Below, in pieces: positions 7,410 through 14,590 of a stretch of 17,423 nucleotides of DNA. The stretch is from the NCBI GenBank assembly GCA_002794515.1, contig PGTJ01000015.1:1-17423 (forward strand), read 5' to 3'. The notes under the pieces are model-generated. The model saw nothing but the letters and a program-made list of their open reading frames with translations, did no database searches and had not been told where the DNA came from. The translations under genes and the position numbers were made by a program. The stretch's first letter is position 1. The number at the start of each line of letters is the position of its first letter. Source of the stretch: Phototrophicales bacterium. GTDB lineage: Bacteria; Chloroflexota; Anaerolineae; Aggregatilineales; Phototrophicaceae.

Positions 7410-8513
7410 TTAGGGTTTGCGTACTTTAACCATATTTTGTCTGAGCAAAACCCGCTTGCCTCGACGTTCTGGCGTTAGGCTCATGATTGTTCCAGATTTA
7501 GACGAAACAGATGATGATACAATGGGCTGTGAGAGTGGGATGGGCGATGTGGGTGTGGTCGATTGGGCTTGAATAGCCTGCATTTGTTGCGTTTCGCTCG
7601 GTTTGGGCAAACCAAATAATTCAAATATGTTCAATTGCGATGTATCTGTTACAGAAGGTTCATTGAGACGCGGCAATTCAAAGGGATTTTCGGTCGATTG
7701 TGATGTTAAAGCTGGCACTTCTACAGTCGGTTTTTCTGGGGGGTCGAGGAATGACGGCACATCTGTAGGGGCTTGGTCAACATTCATGGTTGTGTCGCCA
7801 GATGAGAAATTCGGACGGCTGTCATCAGCAAATACAGTTGCTTGAATTTCTTGTACACTCAATGCAATATTGGTCTGAATTTCATCACCCTGTGGTTTAA
7901 TTGCAGGACGTTGTTTGGTATCTTCTTCGGATATGGGTGGCTCGACCATGAAATGCTTATCAACTTTTTGGCTATTCTCGGCAAAGGTCGATGGATGGCG
8001 TGGTTTATAATGGGCGCGAGCTTCGGCATCTGGGGCTTCTTGCATGAGTGACTTGGGCGAAAATGGTGTCACATTTTTCGATTTATTGACCTGTTTATAT
8101 AATGTCTGCAAGCTGTCTATGATATTATTTTCGACATTCCGTCTAACACTCATCGCATTGCGAACACCGCTCAAAAACCCACTGAGAGTGTATTCAAATG
8201 TCCATTGGACGATTGTCCCTTCAGGGGTTTCTTGTAGACGAATAACACCTGCATTTGTGGCATAGGGTGCGCCATCGACAATGATATAACGATAACCAAC
8301 ACGCTCATACCAATTGGTGATTTCGATAACATAATCACGCCCGCCCTCACTGGTATGTCGCCAACGTGCGCCACGCCCTTGTTTATAAGATGTTAGGAAT
8401 GAAATATTCCGACAATCTGCCAACCATAAGGCGTTATTTTCGATATTACTCACGAATTGCCAAACATTTTCTACGGCTGTAGGGATGAGAATACTATGTT
8501 CAATCACACTCAT
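7410..8513 (-). CDS. SRPBCC-family protein with long disordered tail
   Basis: The first ~145 of 367 residues form an SRPBCC (START/polyketide cyclase-like) domain. It opens with the typical VIEHSILIPTAVENVWQFVSNIENNALW and continues with alternating strands (YRYIIVDGAP, GTIVQWTFEYTL) and a C-terminal helix (RRNVENNIIDSLQTLYKQV). Such domains bind hydrophobic ligands or act as chaperone-like modules. Residues ~150-345 are rich in Pro, Ser, Thr, Gln and Glu with no fold I recognise, and the protein ends in a basic stretch (ERRGKRVLLRQ). No membrane segment is seen. The ATG at 8513 is preferred over the adjacent in-frame TTG at 8516 because AGGAAA lies about 8 bases upstream of it. The ligand and role are unknown. 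Confidence 0.8.
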   Translation of the reverse strand: MSVIEHSILIPTAVENVWQFVSNIENNALWLADCRNISFLTSYKQGRGARWRHTSEGGRDYVIEITNWYERVGYRYIIVDGAPYATNAGVIRLQETPEGTIVQWTFEYTLSGFLSGVRNAMSVRRNVENNIIDSLQTLYKQVNKSKNVTPFSPKSLMQEAPDAEARAHYKPRHPSTFAENSQKVDKHFMVEPPISEEDTKQRPAIKPQGDEIQTNIALSVQEIQATVFADDSRPNFSSGDTTMNVDQAPTDVPSFLDPPEKPTVEVPALTSQSTENPFELPRLNEPSVTDTSQLNIFELFGLPKPSETQQMQAIQAQSTTPTSPIPLSQPIVSSSVSSKSGTIMSLTPERRGKRVLLRQNMVKVRKP

Positions 8514-8535
8514 CAAGAATTTCCTGCTTTAAGAC

Positions 8536-8889
8536 ATGTTCAAAACGCAAGTTTGTGTTAAACTTCACTCTGGTTTGAATTATAACACATTACATCAGGT
8601 GGAAAAACACTTGCCAACACCAACAGTCACACTTGGATTCGTTATTGCCACATTATTAGGGGCATCTTTCCATTTGATACTCGGTGGAGATGTTCGCCGA
8701 TTAGCATTATTTTTGCTCTCTAGCTGGGTTGGTTTCGGTATTGGTCATCTGGGTGGTGTATTATTGAATTTCCGATTATTGAATATTGGTGGATTACGAG
8801 TATTACCCGCCTTATTCGGGGCGATAATACTGCTTATTTTTGCCCATATCCTCTCTTCACGGCGACAAAATACCCGTCCATCGAGGTAA
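8536..8889 (+). CDS. Small membrane protein, three predicted helices
   Basis: I do not recognise this protein. From the ATG it has 117 residues. Hydrophobic stretches at about 32-50 (TLGFVIATLLGASFHLIL), 57-79 and 87-107 predict three membrane helices, with a basic C-terminal tail (SSRRQNTRPSR) likely in the cytoplasm. The start is uncertain. The ATG at 8536 has no clear ribosome-binding site and its first 21 residues look unconserved. An in-frame GTG at 8599 would give 96 residues starting VEKHLPTPTV, only a few bases after a TATAAC -10-like box, so the message could be nearly leaderless. It heads a tight three-gene cluster, with the next gene starting 5 bases after the stop. Confidence 0.7.
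   Translation: MFKTQVCVKLHSGLNYNTLHQVEKHLPTPTVTLGFVIATLLGASFHLILGGDVRRLALFLLSSWVGFGIGHLGGVLLNFRLLNIGGLRVLPALFGAIILLIFAHILSSRRQNTRPSR
8578..8605 (-). promoter_or_regulatory. Promoter of the SRPBCC gene
   Basis: On the - strand a perfect -10 box TATAAT occupies 8583-8578, and a 4/6 -35 box TTTCCA occupies 8605-8600 with a 16-bp spacer. Transcription would start near 8571, giving a leader of about 58 bases before the ATG at 8513. The same bases read on the + strand contain TATAAC (8581-8586), a possible -10 for the small membrane-protein operon. Confidence 0.5.
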
Positions 8890-8894
8890 CATCT

Positions 8895-9410
8895 ATGAGT
8901 CAAGATACCACATCTATCAAACAATTGCCAGAAGCTAAACCAGAAGAAGAAAAAAAGCCGTTCTCTTTCTTTAAGTTCATCCTTTATGTGAGCATTCCGC
9001 CTATTATCATTATCGTGGTGTTATTTGTGGGCGGATTGATTTTAGCCCTGACCACCGATCCCTCACAAACAGCACCTCGTATTGGTATGATACGCGATAT
9101 TTTCATCATTATTTTGGCATTTGAATTTATCCTTGTAGTACTGGCATTAGTGGCGCTCATTTTACAAGTAGCAAAACTCATTGCTACGGTAGATGACGAA
9201 ATTAAGCCCATTGTCGAGACAACTAAAGAAACACTTGAAACAGTCAAAGAGACAGCCCAATTTGTCGGTAAAAATGTCACTAGCCCTGTTATTAGCGCAC
9301 AAGCCTTTTTTGCTGGATTATTCGCATTCATCCGTGATATCGGTGGCATTCGGCGTGCTATTCGACGCACCAAACCAAAATCACCAAAGGGGAATAACAA
9401 TGGCAAATAA
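8895..9410 (+). CDS. Membrane protein resembling YtxG/DUF948
   Basis: This 171-residue protein has two predicted membrane helices, about 25-51 (rich in Ile/Val) and 68-96. They are followed by the helical stretch VDDEIKPIVETTKETLETVKETAQ, with threonine- and glutamate-rich heptad-like spacing, and a basic tail (RRAIRRTKPKSPKG). The repeating E-T-x-x-T-L-E-x-V pattern after a membrane anchor resembles DUF948/YtxG proteins, although those normally have one anchor. The neighbour below is YtxH-like, the same order as ytxGHJ of Bacillus, a general-stress operon. That parallel supports but does not prove the assignment. GAGG overlaps the previous stop region and serves as ribosome-binding site. The last 11 bases overlap the next gene. 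Confidence 0.75.
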   Translation: MSQDTTSIKQLPEAKPEEEKKPFSFFKFILYVSIPPIIIIVVLFVGGLILALTTDPSQTAPRIGMIRDIFIIILAFEFILVVLALVALILQVAKLIATVDDEIKPIVETTKETLETVKETAQFVGKNVTSPVISAQAFFAGLFAFIRDIGGIRRAIRRTKPKSPKGNNNGK

Positions 9411-9606
9411 AGATAGTCGCTTTTTTATTGGATTTATCATTGGCGCATTAGCAGGTGCGATATATGGCTTGCTGAAAGGTCCCAGAATTGCCCTGCGCCA
9501 AAATAGAAAAGCAGGTGTGATTGGCATTTTGCCCGTCGATAGTGTCAGAGAGAGCATCCAGACGGGCAAAGAATTGGCACAGGAGCGCCTTAAATCATCG
9601 CGTTAA
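9400..9606 (+). CDS. YtxH-like small protein
   Basis: This is a 68-residue protein that begins MANKDSRFFIGFIIGALAG. A glycine- and alanine-rich hydrophobic segment at about 8-27 is followed by GLLKGPR and a polar helical tail (SVRESIQTGKELAQERLK). This is the YtxH plan: one membrane anchor, a short G-x-L-x-x-P turn, then a charged helix. The ATG at 9400 is chosen for AAAGGGGA at 9386-9392 upstream. Longer readings in the same frame would run through the preceding gene. It overlaps the end of the YtxG-like gene by 11 bases and converges with nnr, sharing 17 bases at the 3' ends. The function of YtxH proteins is poorly defined; a link to stress is known in Bacillus. Confidence 0.75.
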   Translation: MANKDSRFFIGFIIGALAGAIYGLLKGPRIALRQNRKAGVIGILPVDSVRESIQTGKELAQERLKSSR

Positions 9607-11227
9607 TTTGACCACATGCTTGTGGTATACAATCCAGAACATCACTGGCAATCACACTACGACCGTCATTATGTCGTTGATAGGCAATTTCGCCCGCCAA
9701 TCCGTGAATATAGCCCCCCGCAATAGTGGCATGGATGGGTGTTGCACCACTGGCTATAAACCCTGTGATTAGTCCTGCCAGAATATCACCTGTGCCTGCT
9801 GTGGCAAGCGCATCATTTTTGAATGGCAATATATATAAATCGCCCTCTGACGTGGCAATCGCCGTATATGCCCCTTTGAGCAAAATAATCACCCGCCACG
9901 CCTTTGCTTTTTCTAATGCCAATTCCCAGCGATTCGCTTGTATATCGGGAGTAGATAATTGACACAATCGTGCCATCTCGCCCGGATGTGGTGTGATGAT
10001 GGTATTGGGTGGTAATAATGTCCACCAATTATCTATCTTTGCCAAGATATTCAACACATCGGCATCAAGCACCAAATTAGGTACATTCGATCTGTATCCC
10101 ATTAAAAATGTATCGATGAAGTGTTCGGTAGATGATGTACGACCTAATCCAGGTCCGATGAGCAATGCGTCATATGAGCCAATCTCACTCAAAATTGGCA
10201 TGACAGAATCGGATGATAACATGCCATTTTCATGAGGTAATGGCAACCAAGTCGGTTCTGCCAAATTCCCCGCCAATATCGTTGCAACTGGGGCAGGGGT
10301 GGCGACTGTGACTAATCCTGCTCCCGCTCGTAATACACCCAATGCCGATAGACGCACTGCTCCGATATAATTGGCACTACCACCAATTATCAGTGCTTTA
10401 CCAAATGTCCCTTTGTTGCTCTGTGATGGGCGATGAGGAAGATACGATTTAACCATATCCCCAGTGACCAATTCCCCAACACCTGCTTGCATTGCAGGAA
10501 TAGTGTTGGGGATATTGATTGGGGCAACGATGAGTTCACCAACAGCATCGGCGGCGGGATATTTTACTAACCCGACTTTTGGGGCGATAAATGTGATGGT
10601 GGCATCGGCATGAAGGGTATTATCGTCTATTTCACCTGTATCACAATTTATACCACTTGGGCAATCGACAGCTAAAATCTGAGGGGTGTGCTTCGGTTTG
10701 CGATAAGTCGGGTCGGTGGGGTGAATAATGGACATATGTGATAATTCTAGACGGCGTTCTCGGATAGCCTGTTTGGTCATACGCAAAATACGCGCCAAAT
10801 CACTTTGTATTGGGGCGCGTGCGCCAATACCCAACAAAGCATCTATCACCAAATCGGCACTGGCGACCATATGACGCAACACACGACCATCATGATCATC
10901 TTCTGCATAAGCGACAAACAAATCATGTCCCAAAATATCGGCAAATGGCGCGTATGTCGTATCTAAGCGTTTATACAAGTAAAATCGCACCTGATAGCGT
11001 CCATCTTCTGCCAAATATTTGCCTGCCACCAGTCCATCACCACCATTGTTACCACTTCCCACCAAAATGGTGATGCGCGGTGTATCTGAAATTTCTCCGA
11101 GCATATACATCGCATGACGGGCAGTGGCATATCCCGCGTGATCCATCATTTGGGCATAAAAAAACCCATCGGCATCGGCTTCTGCTTCAATCTTACGTGT
11201 TTGTTCAATCGTGATTAGTTTGACCAT
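9590..11227 (-). CDS. nnr: Bifunctional NAD(P)HX epimerase/dehydratase
   Basis: Nnr repairs hydrated NADH and NADPH: the N-terminal domain epimerises the R and S forms, and the C-terminal domain dehydrates the S form using ADP. The 545-residue protein fits the fused bacterial form. Domain 1 (about 1-220) has VGSGNNGGDGL at 56-66 and the later LAVDCPSGINCDTG. Domain 2 (about 235-545) has KGTFGKALIIGGSANYIGA, TPHPGEMARL, LKGAYTAIA and TAGTGDILAG, with the catalytic Asp481. Start: the ATG at 11227 gives the canonical MVKLITIEQTRKIEAEAD. The longer reading to 11359 would overlap the upstream synthase gene and a terminator. Between the domains, around residues 165-185, is an unusual insert with YRKPKHTPQ. 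Confidence 0.94.
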   Translation of the reverse strand: MVKLITIEQTRKIEAEADADGFFYAQMMDHAGYATARHAMYMLGEISDTPRITILVGSGNNGGDGLVAGKYLAEDGRYQVRFYLYKRLDTTYAPFADILGHDLFVAYAEDDHDGRVLRHMVASADLVIDALLGIGARAPIQSDLARILRMTKQAIRERRLELSHMSIIHPTDPTYRKPKHTPQILAVDCPSGINCDTGEIDDNTLHADATITFIAPKVGLVKYPAADAVGELIVAPINIPNTIPAMQAGVGELVTGDMVKSYLPHRPSQSNKGTFGKALIIGGSANYIGAVRLSALGVLRAGAGLVTVATPAPVATILAGNLAEPTWLPLPHENGMLSSDSVMPILSEIGSYDALLIGPGLGRTSSTEHFIDTFLMGYRSNVPNLVLDADVLNILAKIDNWWTLLPPNTIITPHPGEMARLCQLSTPDIQANRWELALEKAKAWRVIILLKGAYTAIATSEGDLYILPFKNDALATAGTGDILAGLITGFIASGATPIHATIAGGYIHGLAGEIAYQRHNDGRSVIASDVLDCIPQACGQINAMI

Positions 11228-11245
11228 ATGATATACCCTATAAAC

Positions 11246-11278
11246 AAAAACATCCGCTACATCAATCGTAGCGGATGT
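11246..11278 (-). terminator. Intrinsic terminator after the polyprenyl synthase gene
   Basis: On the - strand an 11-bp perfect stem, ACATCCGCTAC (11278-11268) with GTAGCGGATGT (11260-11250), encloses a 7-base loop and is followed by five T (11250-11246). It starts 26 bases after the synthase stop and ends 18 bases before the nnr start codon, so nnr depends on readthrough or on a promoter buried in the synthase gene end. Confidence 0.85.
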
Positions 11279-11303
11279 CTGAACTATCAGCCAGATATGT
11301 CTA

Positions 11304-12248
11304 TTAAAATTGGCGCTCCACCACCAACTTAGCGAGGCTGATAAGGGCGTTTTTAGCAAAAGAATCGGGTAATATGGATATAGCAGATATGCCCCATTCT
11401 ACAAATTGTTCTGCCTGAAAACGGGCTTGTGCCAATCTGTCGCCTTCCATCAGTTTACGTTTCACATTGTCCATAACATCATTGTCTTGGATAGATGTAA
11501 AGCCTTTGCCTTGTTCTTTATCGAGTTTAGCCGTTTTGCCCAATTGTGCCTCATCCCCAATGACATCCAAAATATCATCGACAATTTGGAATGCCATGCC
11601 GATGTTATAACCATATTGTGCCAATGCCTCGACATATTCTTCGGGTGCATCGCTCAATTTTGCGCCCAACATTGCACCTGCACGGAATAATTCGGCGGTC
11701 TTGAGGGCGATAATTTTATAATAGACTTCGCTAGACAGATTATTATTTTTTACAGCCACCGCTTGGAGTGTTTCGCCTTCGACCAATGCTGTGGCGGCAT
11801 TGGCAAAAATGATATTCAAATCACCATATGGTGCCATTAGTTCATAAACTTTAGTGAACAAAAAATCACCCGTGAGCAAGGCAAATGTGCGCCCCCAAAT
11901 AGCATTCACCGATGGACGACCACGACGTACGACACCATGATCATTGATATCATCATGAACAACACTCGCAGTATGAACTAATTCAATAGCGGCGGCTGGC
12001 GGTAGGGCATATTCGATATTTTTACCACCTGTGGCGATATAACTATATAAAACCATCTTAGGGCGGATACGTTTACCACCAGAGCCAATAATATGGCGAC
12101 TCGCATCACGCAGAACATCAATATCACTATTGATAACATTGAGCATCGTTTGCTCAACGGCTTGCACCGCCTCATCTAAATCGAATTCAGATGAATGGAT
12201 ATGTGGCTGGATATTCACGCTGTCCATAGTTGTTATTTGAGAGGTCAT
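11304..12248 (-). CDS. Trans-polyprenyl diphosphate synthase, probably long-chain
   Basis: This enzyme condenses isopentenyl diphosphate with an allylic diphosphate. The 314-residue all-helical protein has GGKRIRP at 57-63, the first aspartate-rich motif DDIND at 99-103 followed by RRG, and the second motif QIVDDILD with Asp224, Asp225 and Asp228. The residue five before the first motif is Ala94 (HTASVVHDD), a small residue. In this family an aromatic there limits length, whereas alanine is typical of octaprenyl-type synthases. A long side chain for menaquinone or a similar quinone is therefore the best guess. The start at ATG 12248 is supported by AAGGC upstream. The next gene downstream, nnr, lies beyond a terminator. 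Confidence 0.92.
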   Translation of the reverse strand: MTSQITTMDSVNIQPHIHSSEFDLDEAVQAVEQTMLNVINSDIDVLRDASRHIIGSGGKRIRPKMVLYSYIATGGKNIEYALPPAAAIELVHTASVVHDDINDHGVVRRGRPSVNAIWGRTFALLTGDFLFTKVYELMAPYGDLNIIFANAATALVEGETLQAVAVKNNNLSSEVYYKIIALKTAELFRAGAMLGAKLSDAPEEYVEALAQYGYNIGMAFQIVDDILDVIGDEAQLGKTAKLDKEQGKGFTSIQDNDVMDNVKRKLMEGDRLAQARFQAEQFVEWGISAISILPDSFAKNALISLAKLVVERQF

Positions 12249-12342
12249 TGAATTTGCCTTATCTGTAAAAATGACTAATGCCTCGAATGTTTAATTCATT
12301 TATTTTGATTGTGACATTCAGAACTAACTAAATCTTGTATAT

Positions 12343-12370
12343 ATTGTACCATGAATTAGGTGAGACGCAA
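12343..12370 (-). promoter_or_regulatory. Candidate promoter of the polyprenyl synthase gene
   Basis: On the - strand TTGCGT (12370-12365) and TACAAT (12348-12343, 5/6 match) are separated by 16 bp, and would start RNA near 12336 with a leader of about 88 bases. It lies in the 139-base gap after the histidine kinase gene, in which no terminator is visible, so kinase readthrough is also possible. Confidence 0.45.
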
Positions 12371-12387
12371 ATTAACAAAGATTGAGT

Positions 12388-13209
12388 TTACCCATTTTTA
12401 GACATGGTTACGATGGGTAAATCGAACCAAAACTTACTGCCGACACCTTCTTCGCTTTCAACAGATATCGTAACATGATGACGGTCTAAAATAAGCCTGA
12501 CAATCGCTAAACCAATGCCCATACCTCCATAATGCCGTGTAGATGATGAGTCGACCTGATAAAAACTCTCAAATATCGCGCCTATTTTATCTTTTGGAAT
12601 ACCAATACCACAATCTTCAATTGTTAATCGGACAGAATCACCCAATTGAACAGCACGAATATAAACCTCTTTTTCACTAAATTTTAGGGCATTATCCAAC
12701 AACAATTGTAAAACGGTCGAAAGCCCTTGTTTATCAGCAAAGACGGGGGAAATTTCACCTTCTGGGGCATATATCACACGAGCGACATCTTTTTGATATT
12801 CCCAAATCCGCCCCAAATTACGTTTGGCATATTCTACGGCATCACGCACTAAAACAACACTGGGCGATACCTGCGAACTTGCGCTCAATAGGGTAATATT
12901 TTTGACCAGAATTTCGAGACGTGTTGTTGCTTCTTTGGCATAGCGCACCAGTTCAGATTGTTTATCATCGGTGATTGTATCATCCATCATCCAAATCGCC
13001 GATTTGAGATGCAACAATGGTGTTTTGAGTTCATGAGATACATTCCGCACGATGGCATCTTTCAAAATTTCATTCTCGGTGTTTAGGCGCTGTTGTTGTT
13101 GTAATTGCGTTTTGAGCGTTAAGACTTGTTTTTCTAATTCAATATTTCGCTCAATCAGGCGCTTTATCCAAGCAAATTGACTCATAATATACCGTGAAAC
13201 AGGATGCAT
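12388..13209 (-). CDS. Soluble sensor histidine kinase
   Basis: This is a 273-residue HisKA/HATPase kinase with no membrane helix or recognised sensor domain. Residues ~14-50 form a probable coiled coil (LIERNIELEKQVLTLKTQLQQQQ). The H-box VSHELKTPLL holds the phospho-acceptor His59. The N-box LLLDNALKF has Asn173, the G1 box is DCGIGIP (199-205), the F-box is FESFYQVDSSS, and the G2 box is YGGMGIGLAI (227-236). All catalytic residues are intact. No response regulator is encoded nearby, so it is an orphan. It probably receives its signal through the coiled coil or a partner protein. The ATG at 13209 has only a weak GAG-type ribosome-binding site. Met9 at 13185 is an alternative start. Confidence 0.9.
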   Translation of the reverse strand: MHPVSRYIMSQFAWIKRLIERNIELEKQVLTLKTQLQQQQRLNTENEILKDAIVRNVSHELKTPLLHLKSAIWMMDDTITDDKQSELVRYAKEATTRLEILVKNITLLSASSQVSPSVVLVRDAVEYAKRNLGRIWEYQKDVARVIYAPEGEISPVFADKQGLSTVLQLLLDNALKFSEKEVYIRAVQLGDSVRLTIEDCGIGIPKDKIGAIFESFYQVDSSSTRHYGGMGIGLAIVRLILDRHHVTISVESEEGVGSKFWFDLPIVTMSKNG

Positions 13210-13323
13210 AGTTCACTCACGAAGGGCATTATTCACCAAACATGAGGCAATATTAGCATATTCTGCATTATCCACACACGGAATTTGAGCTTGTGTTGTA
13301 AAACTCAAACCAAAGCGATTGGA

Positions 13324-14232
13324 TTAACGGCATTTCTTCAATGTTTGGCATAGCTGATTCAAATGGAGACGGTCGTGTTGTGCTGTAAAATGTGCCATCT
13401 CTAAAAAAGTAGTCGGTCCAAAAATACTATGATGGGCAACCCGTCCCCATGTATCGGCGGGTAGCTCATTTAACCAATTAATCGTTTGTTGACGCGCCTG
13501 TATAAACATATCAACCAATTGACTTTCGCTCATATCACATTGTGGTGTGGGTGCAACCATACTTTGTGATAAAAATGGATTATCCTGCGCGATGATTTTC
13601 TCTAGCTGTGGACGTTGCGTCATCTCTTCACTTTCTAGTAGATGACAAACAATTTGATATGGCGACCACTCTTTCGGATCTGGATGTTGATGCCAAAATT
13701 CAGGTTTGATGTTATGCAACAATCCCTTTAATGCGCCGATATTACCCCTCAACTGAGGGGCTATCATATATGGGGCAAGTGGTATTGGTGGATAATGCAC
13801 TTGTAATTCATCGTGTATAAGCCATTCAACCAACTTTGACCAACTGCCACAATCAGATAACCCATTCGTTGCGGATGAAATACATATTCCATTAATCCCC
13901 AACAAACCACCAACATATATATCATCCGAAGAAGTGCTGATAATAAACGCTTCATTCGGTTCAACACCCACTCGCGCCAAAATCTCGGCAAAAAAAGCAG
14001 GATTTTGGCGTTCAAAGTGCGTATTTTCATGTTGGGTGACGAATGTATATTGGCTTGTATTAGCCAAAGGAGAAATGGGCGCTATCCCCTGCAGTGGTTT
14101 GTGCCGATTAGTCAATAAAACAAAAGCCAATTGGCGAGTTTGAATATATTCAGAAAAAATAGCAAAACAGCCCGCCTGAACTGCCAAAACCAACGCTGTG
14201 TCATCACATAAAAAACCTTTAATCATTGGCAT
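13324..14232 (-). CDS. Fusion of degenerate HAD-like domain and DinB-like domain
   Basis: The 302-residue protein has two parts. Residues ~3-150 look like a worn HAD phosphatase-like fold: IKGFLCDD near the start where D-x-D-G-T is expected, FVLLTN in place of the motif II Thr, and FFAEILARVGVEPNEAFIISTSSDDIYVGGLLGINGICIS matching the motif IV region. The full D-x-D-G-T motif is absent, so phosphatase activity is doubtful. Residues ~165-300 look like a DinB-type four-helix bundle, with EWSPYQIVCHLLESEE and HFTAQHDRLHL, whose histidines (one in CHLLE, two in HFTAQHDRLH) resemble the DinB metal site. Substrate unknown. It overlaps the preceding gene by 14 bases (8 if Met3 is the start), so it is probably translationally coupled. 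Confidence 0.72.
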   Translation of the reverse strand: MPMIKGFLCDDTALVLAVQAGCFAIFSEYIQTRQLAFVLLTNRHKPLQGIAPISPLANTSQYTFVTQHENTHFERQNPAFFAEILARVGVEPNEAFIISTSSDDIYVGGLLGINGICISSATNGLSDCGSWSKLVEWLIHDELQVHYPPIPLAPYMIAPQLRGNIGALKGLLHNIKPEFWHQHPDPKEWSPYQIVCHLLESEEMTQRPQLEKIIAQDNPFLSQSMVAPTPQCDMSESQLVDMFIQARQQTINWLNELPADTWGRVAHHSIFGPTTFLEMAHFTAQHDRLHLNQLCQTLKKCR

Positions 14233-14584
14233 CGTCCATTTGCTCTAATGCTTTACGAAATAAATCTAATGCGGGACGGTTTTCAGCACATTGCGGACAG
14301 CCAACAATCGGGTTTTCAATGGTGATTTTATGGCGAATGCAACTTGCTTCTAGTTTGAGGTTGCGCCCAAATCCTAAAAAGCGATTTCGGATGGTCAATT
14401 TGAGTTCGAGGTATGGGCTAGAATTGGCATATAAAATATCTGGCACTGGGCAAATGGCACAATCTTTTGGATGCCACCGTAACGAATCCTGATTGTCTTT
14501 AACAAGTCGACATTCTTGAACATCACGTCCACGATGAAAATCTTGATAATAATATTTGCAGTCTTTTCCTGCTGGTGTCCGCAT
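14219..14584 (-). CDS. Cysteine-rich hypothetical protein
   Basis: I do not recognise the family by name. The 121-residue soluble protein has seven cysteines: Cys9, Cys25, the pair Cys42/Cys45 in DCAICPVP, Cys82, and the pair Cys96/Cys99 in VGCPQC. Two CxxC pairs plus further cysteines suggest one or two zinc sites, or an Fe-S site. The C-terminal ~20 residues are helical and acidic (FRKALEQMDDAND). GGTGAGG lies 5 bases before the ATG. It starts 6 bases after the DinG stop and overlaps the HAD/DinB gene, so all three form one operon. This context hints at nucleic-acid or metal-related work, but nothing in the sequence fixes a function. Confidence 0.78.
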   Translation of the reverse strand: MRTPAGKDCKYYYQDFHRGRDVQECRLVKDNQDSLRWHPKDCAICPVPDILYANSSPYLELKLTIRNRFLGFGRNLKLEASCIRHKITIENPIVGCPQCAENRPALDLFRKALEQMDDAND

Positions 14585-14590
14585 ATTACC

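Noticed and set aside
11228..11359. N-terminal extension of nnr up to 11359
   Set aside because: It would read through the terminator and into the end of the synthase gene. The family N-terminus MVKLITIEQ begins at 11227.
12341..12350. ATTGTACC near the synthase promoter as a second copy of the sufC dyad
   Set aside because: Only one arm is present, and it is explained by a -10 box (TACAAT) on the - strand.
13284..13309. TTTGAG/CTCAAA inverted repeat after the HAD/DinB gene
   Set aside because: Only 6 bp of mostly A/T pairs around a 14-base loop with no T-run; too weak for a terminator.
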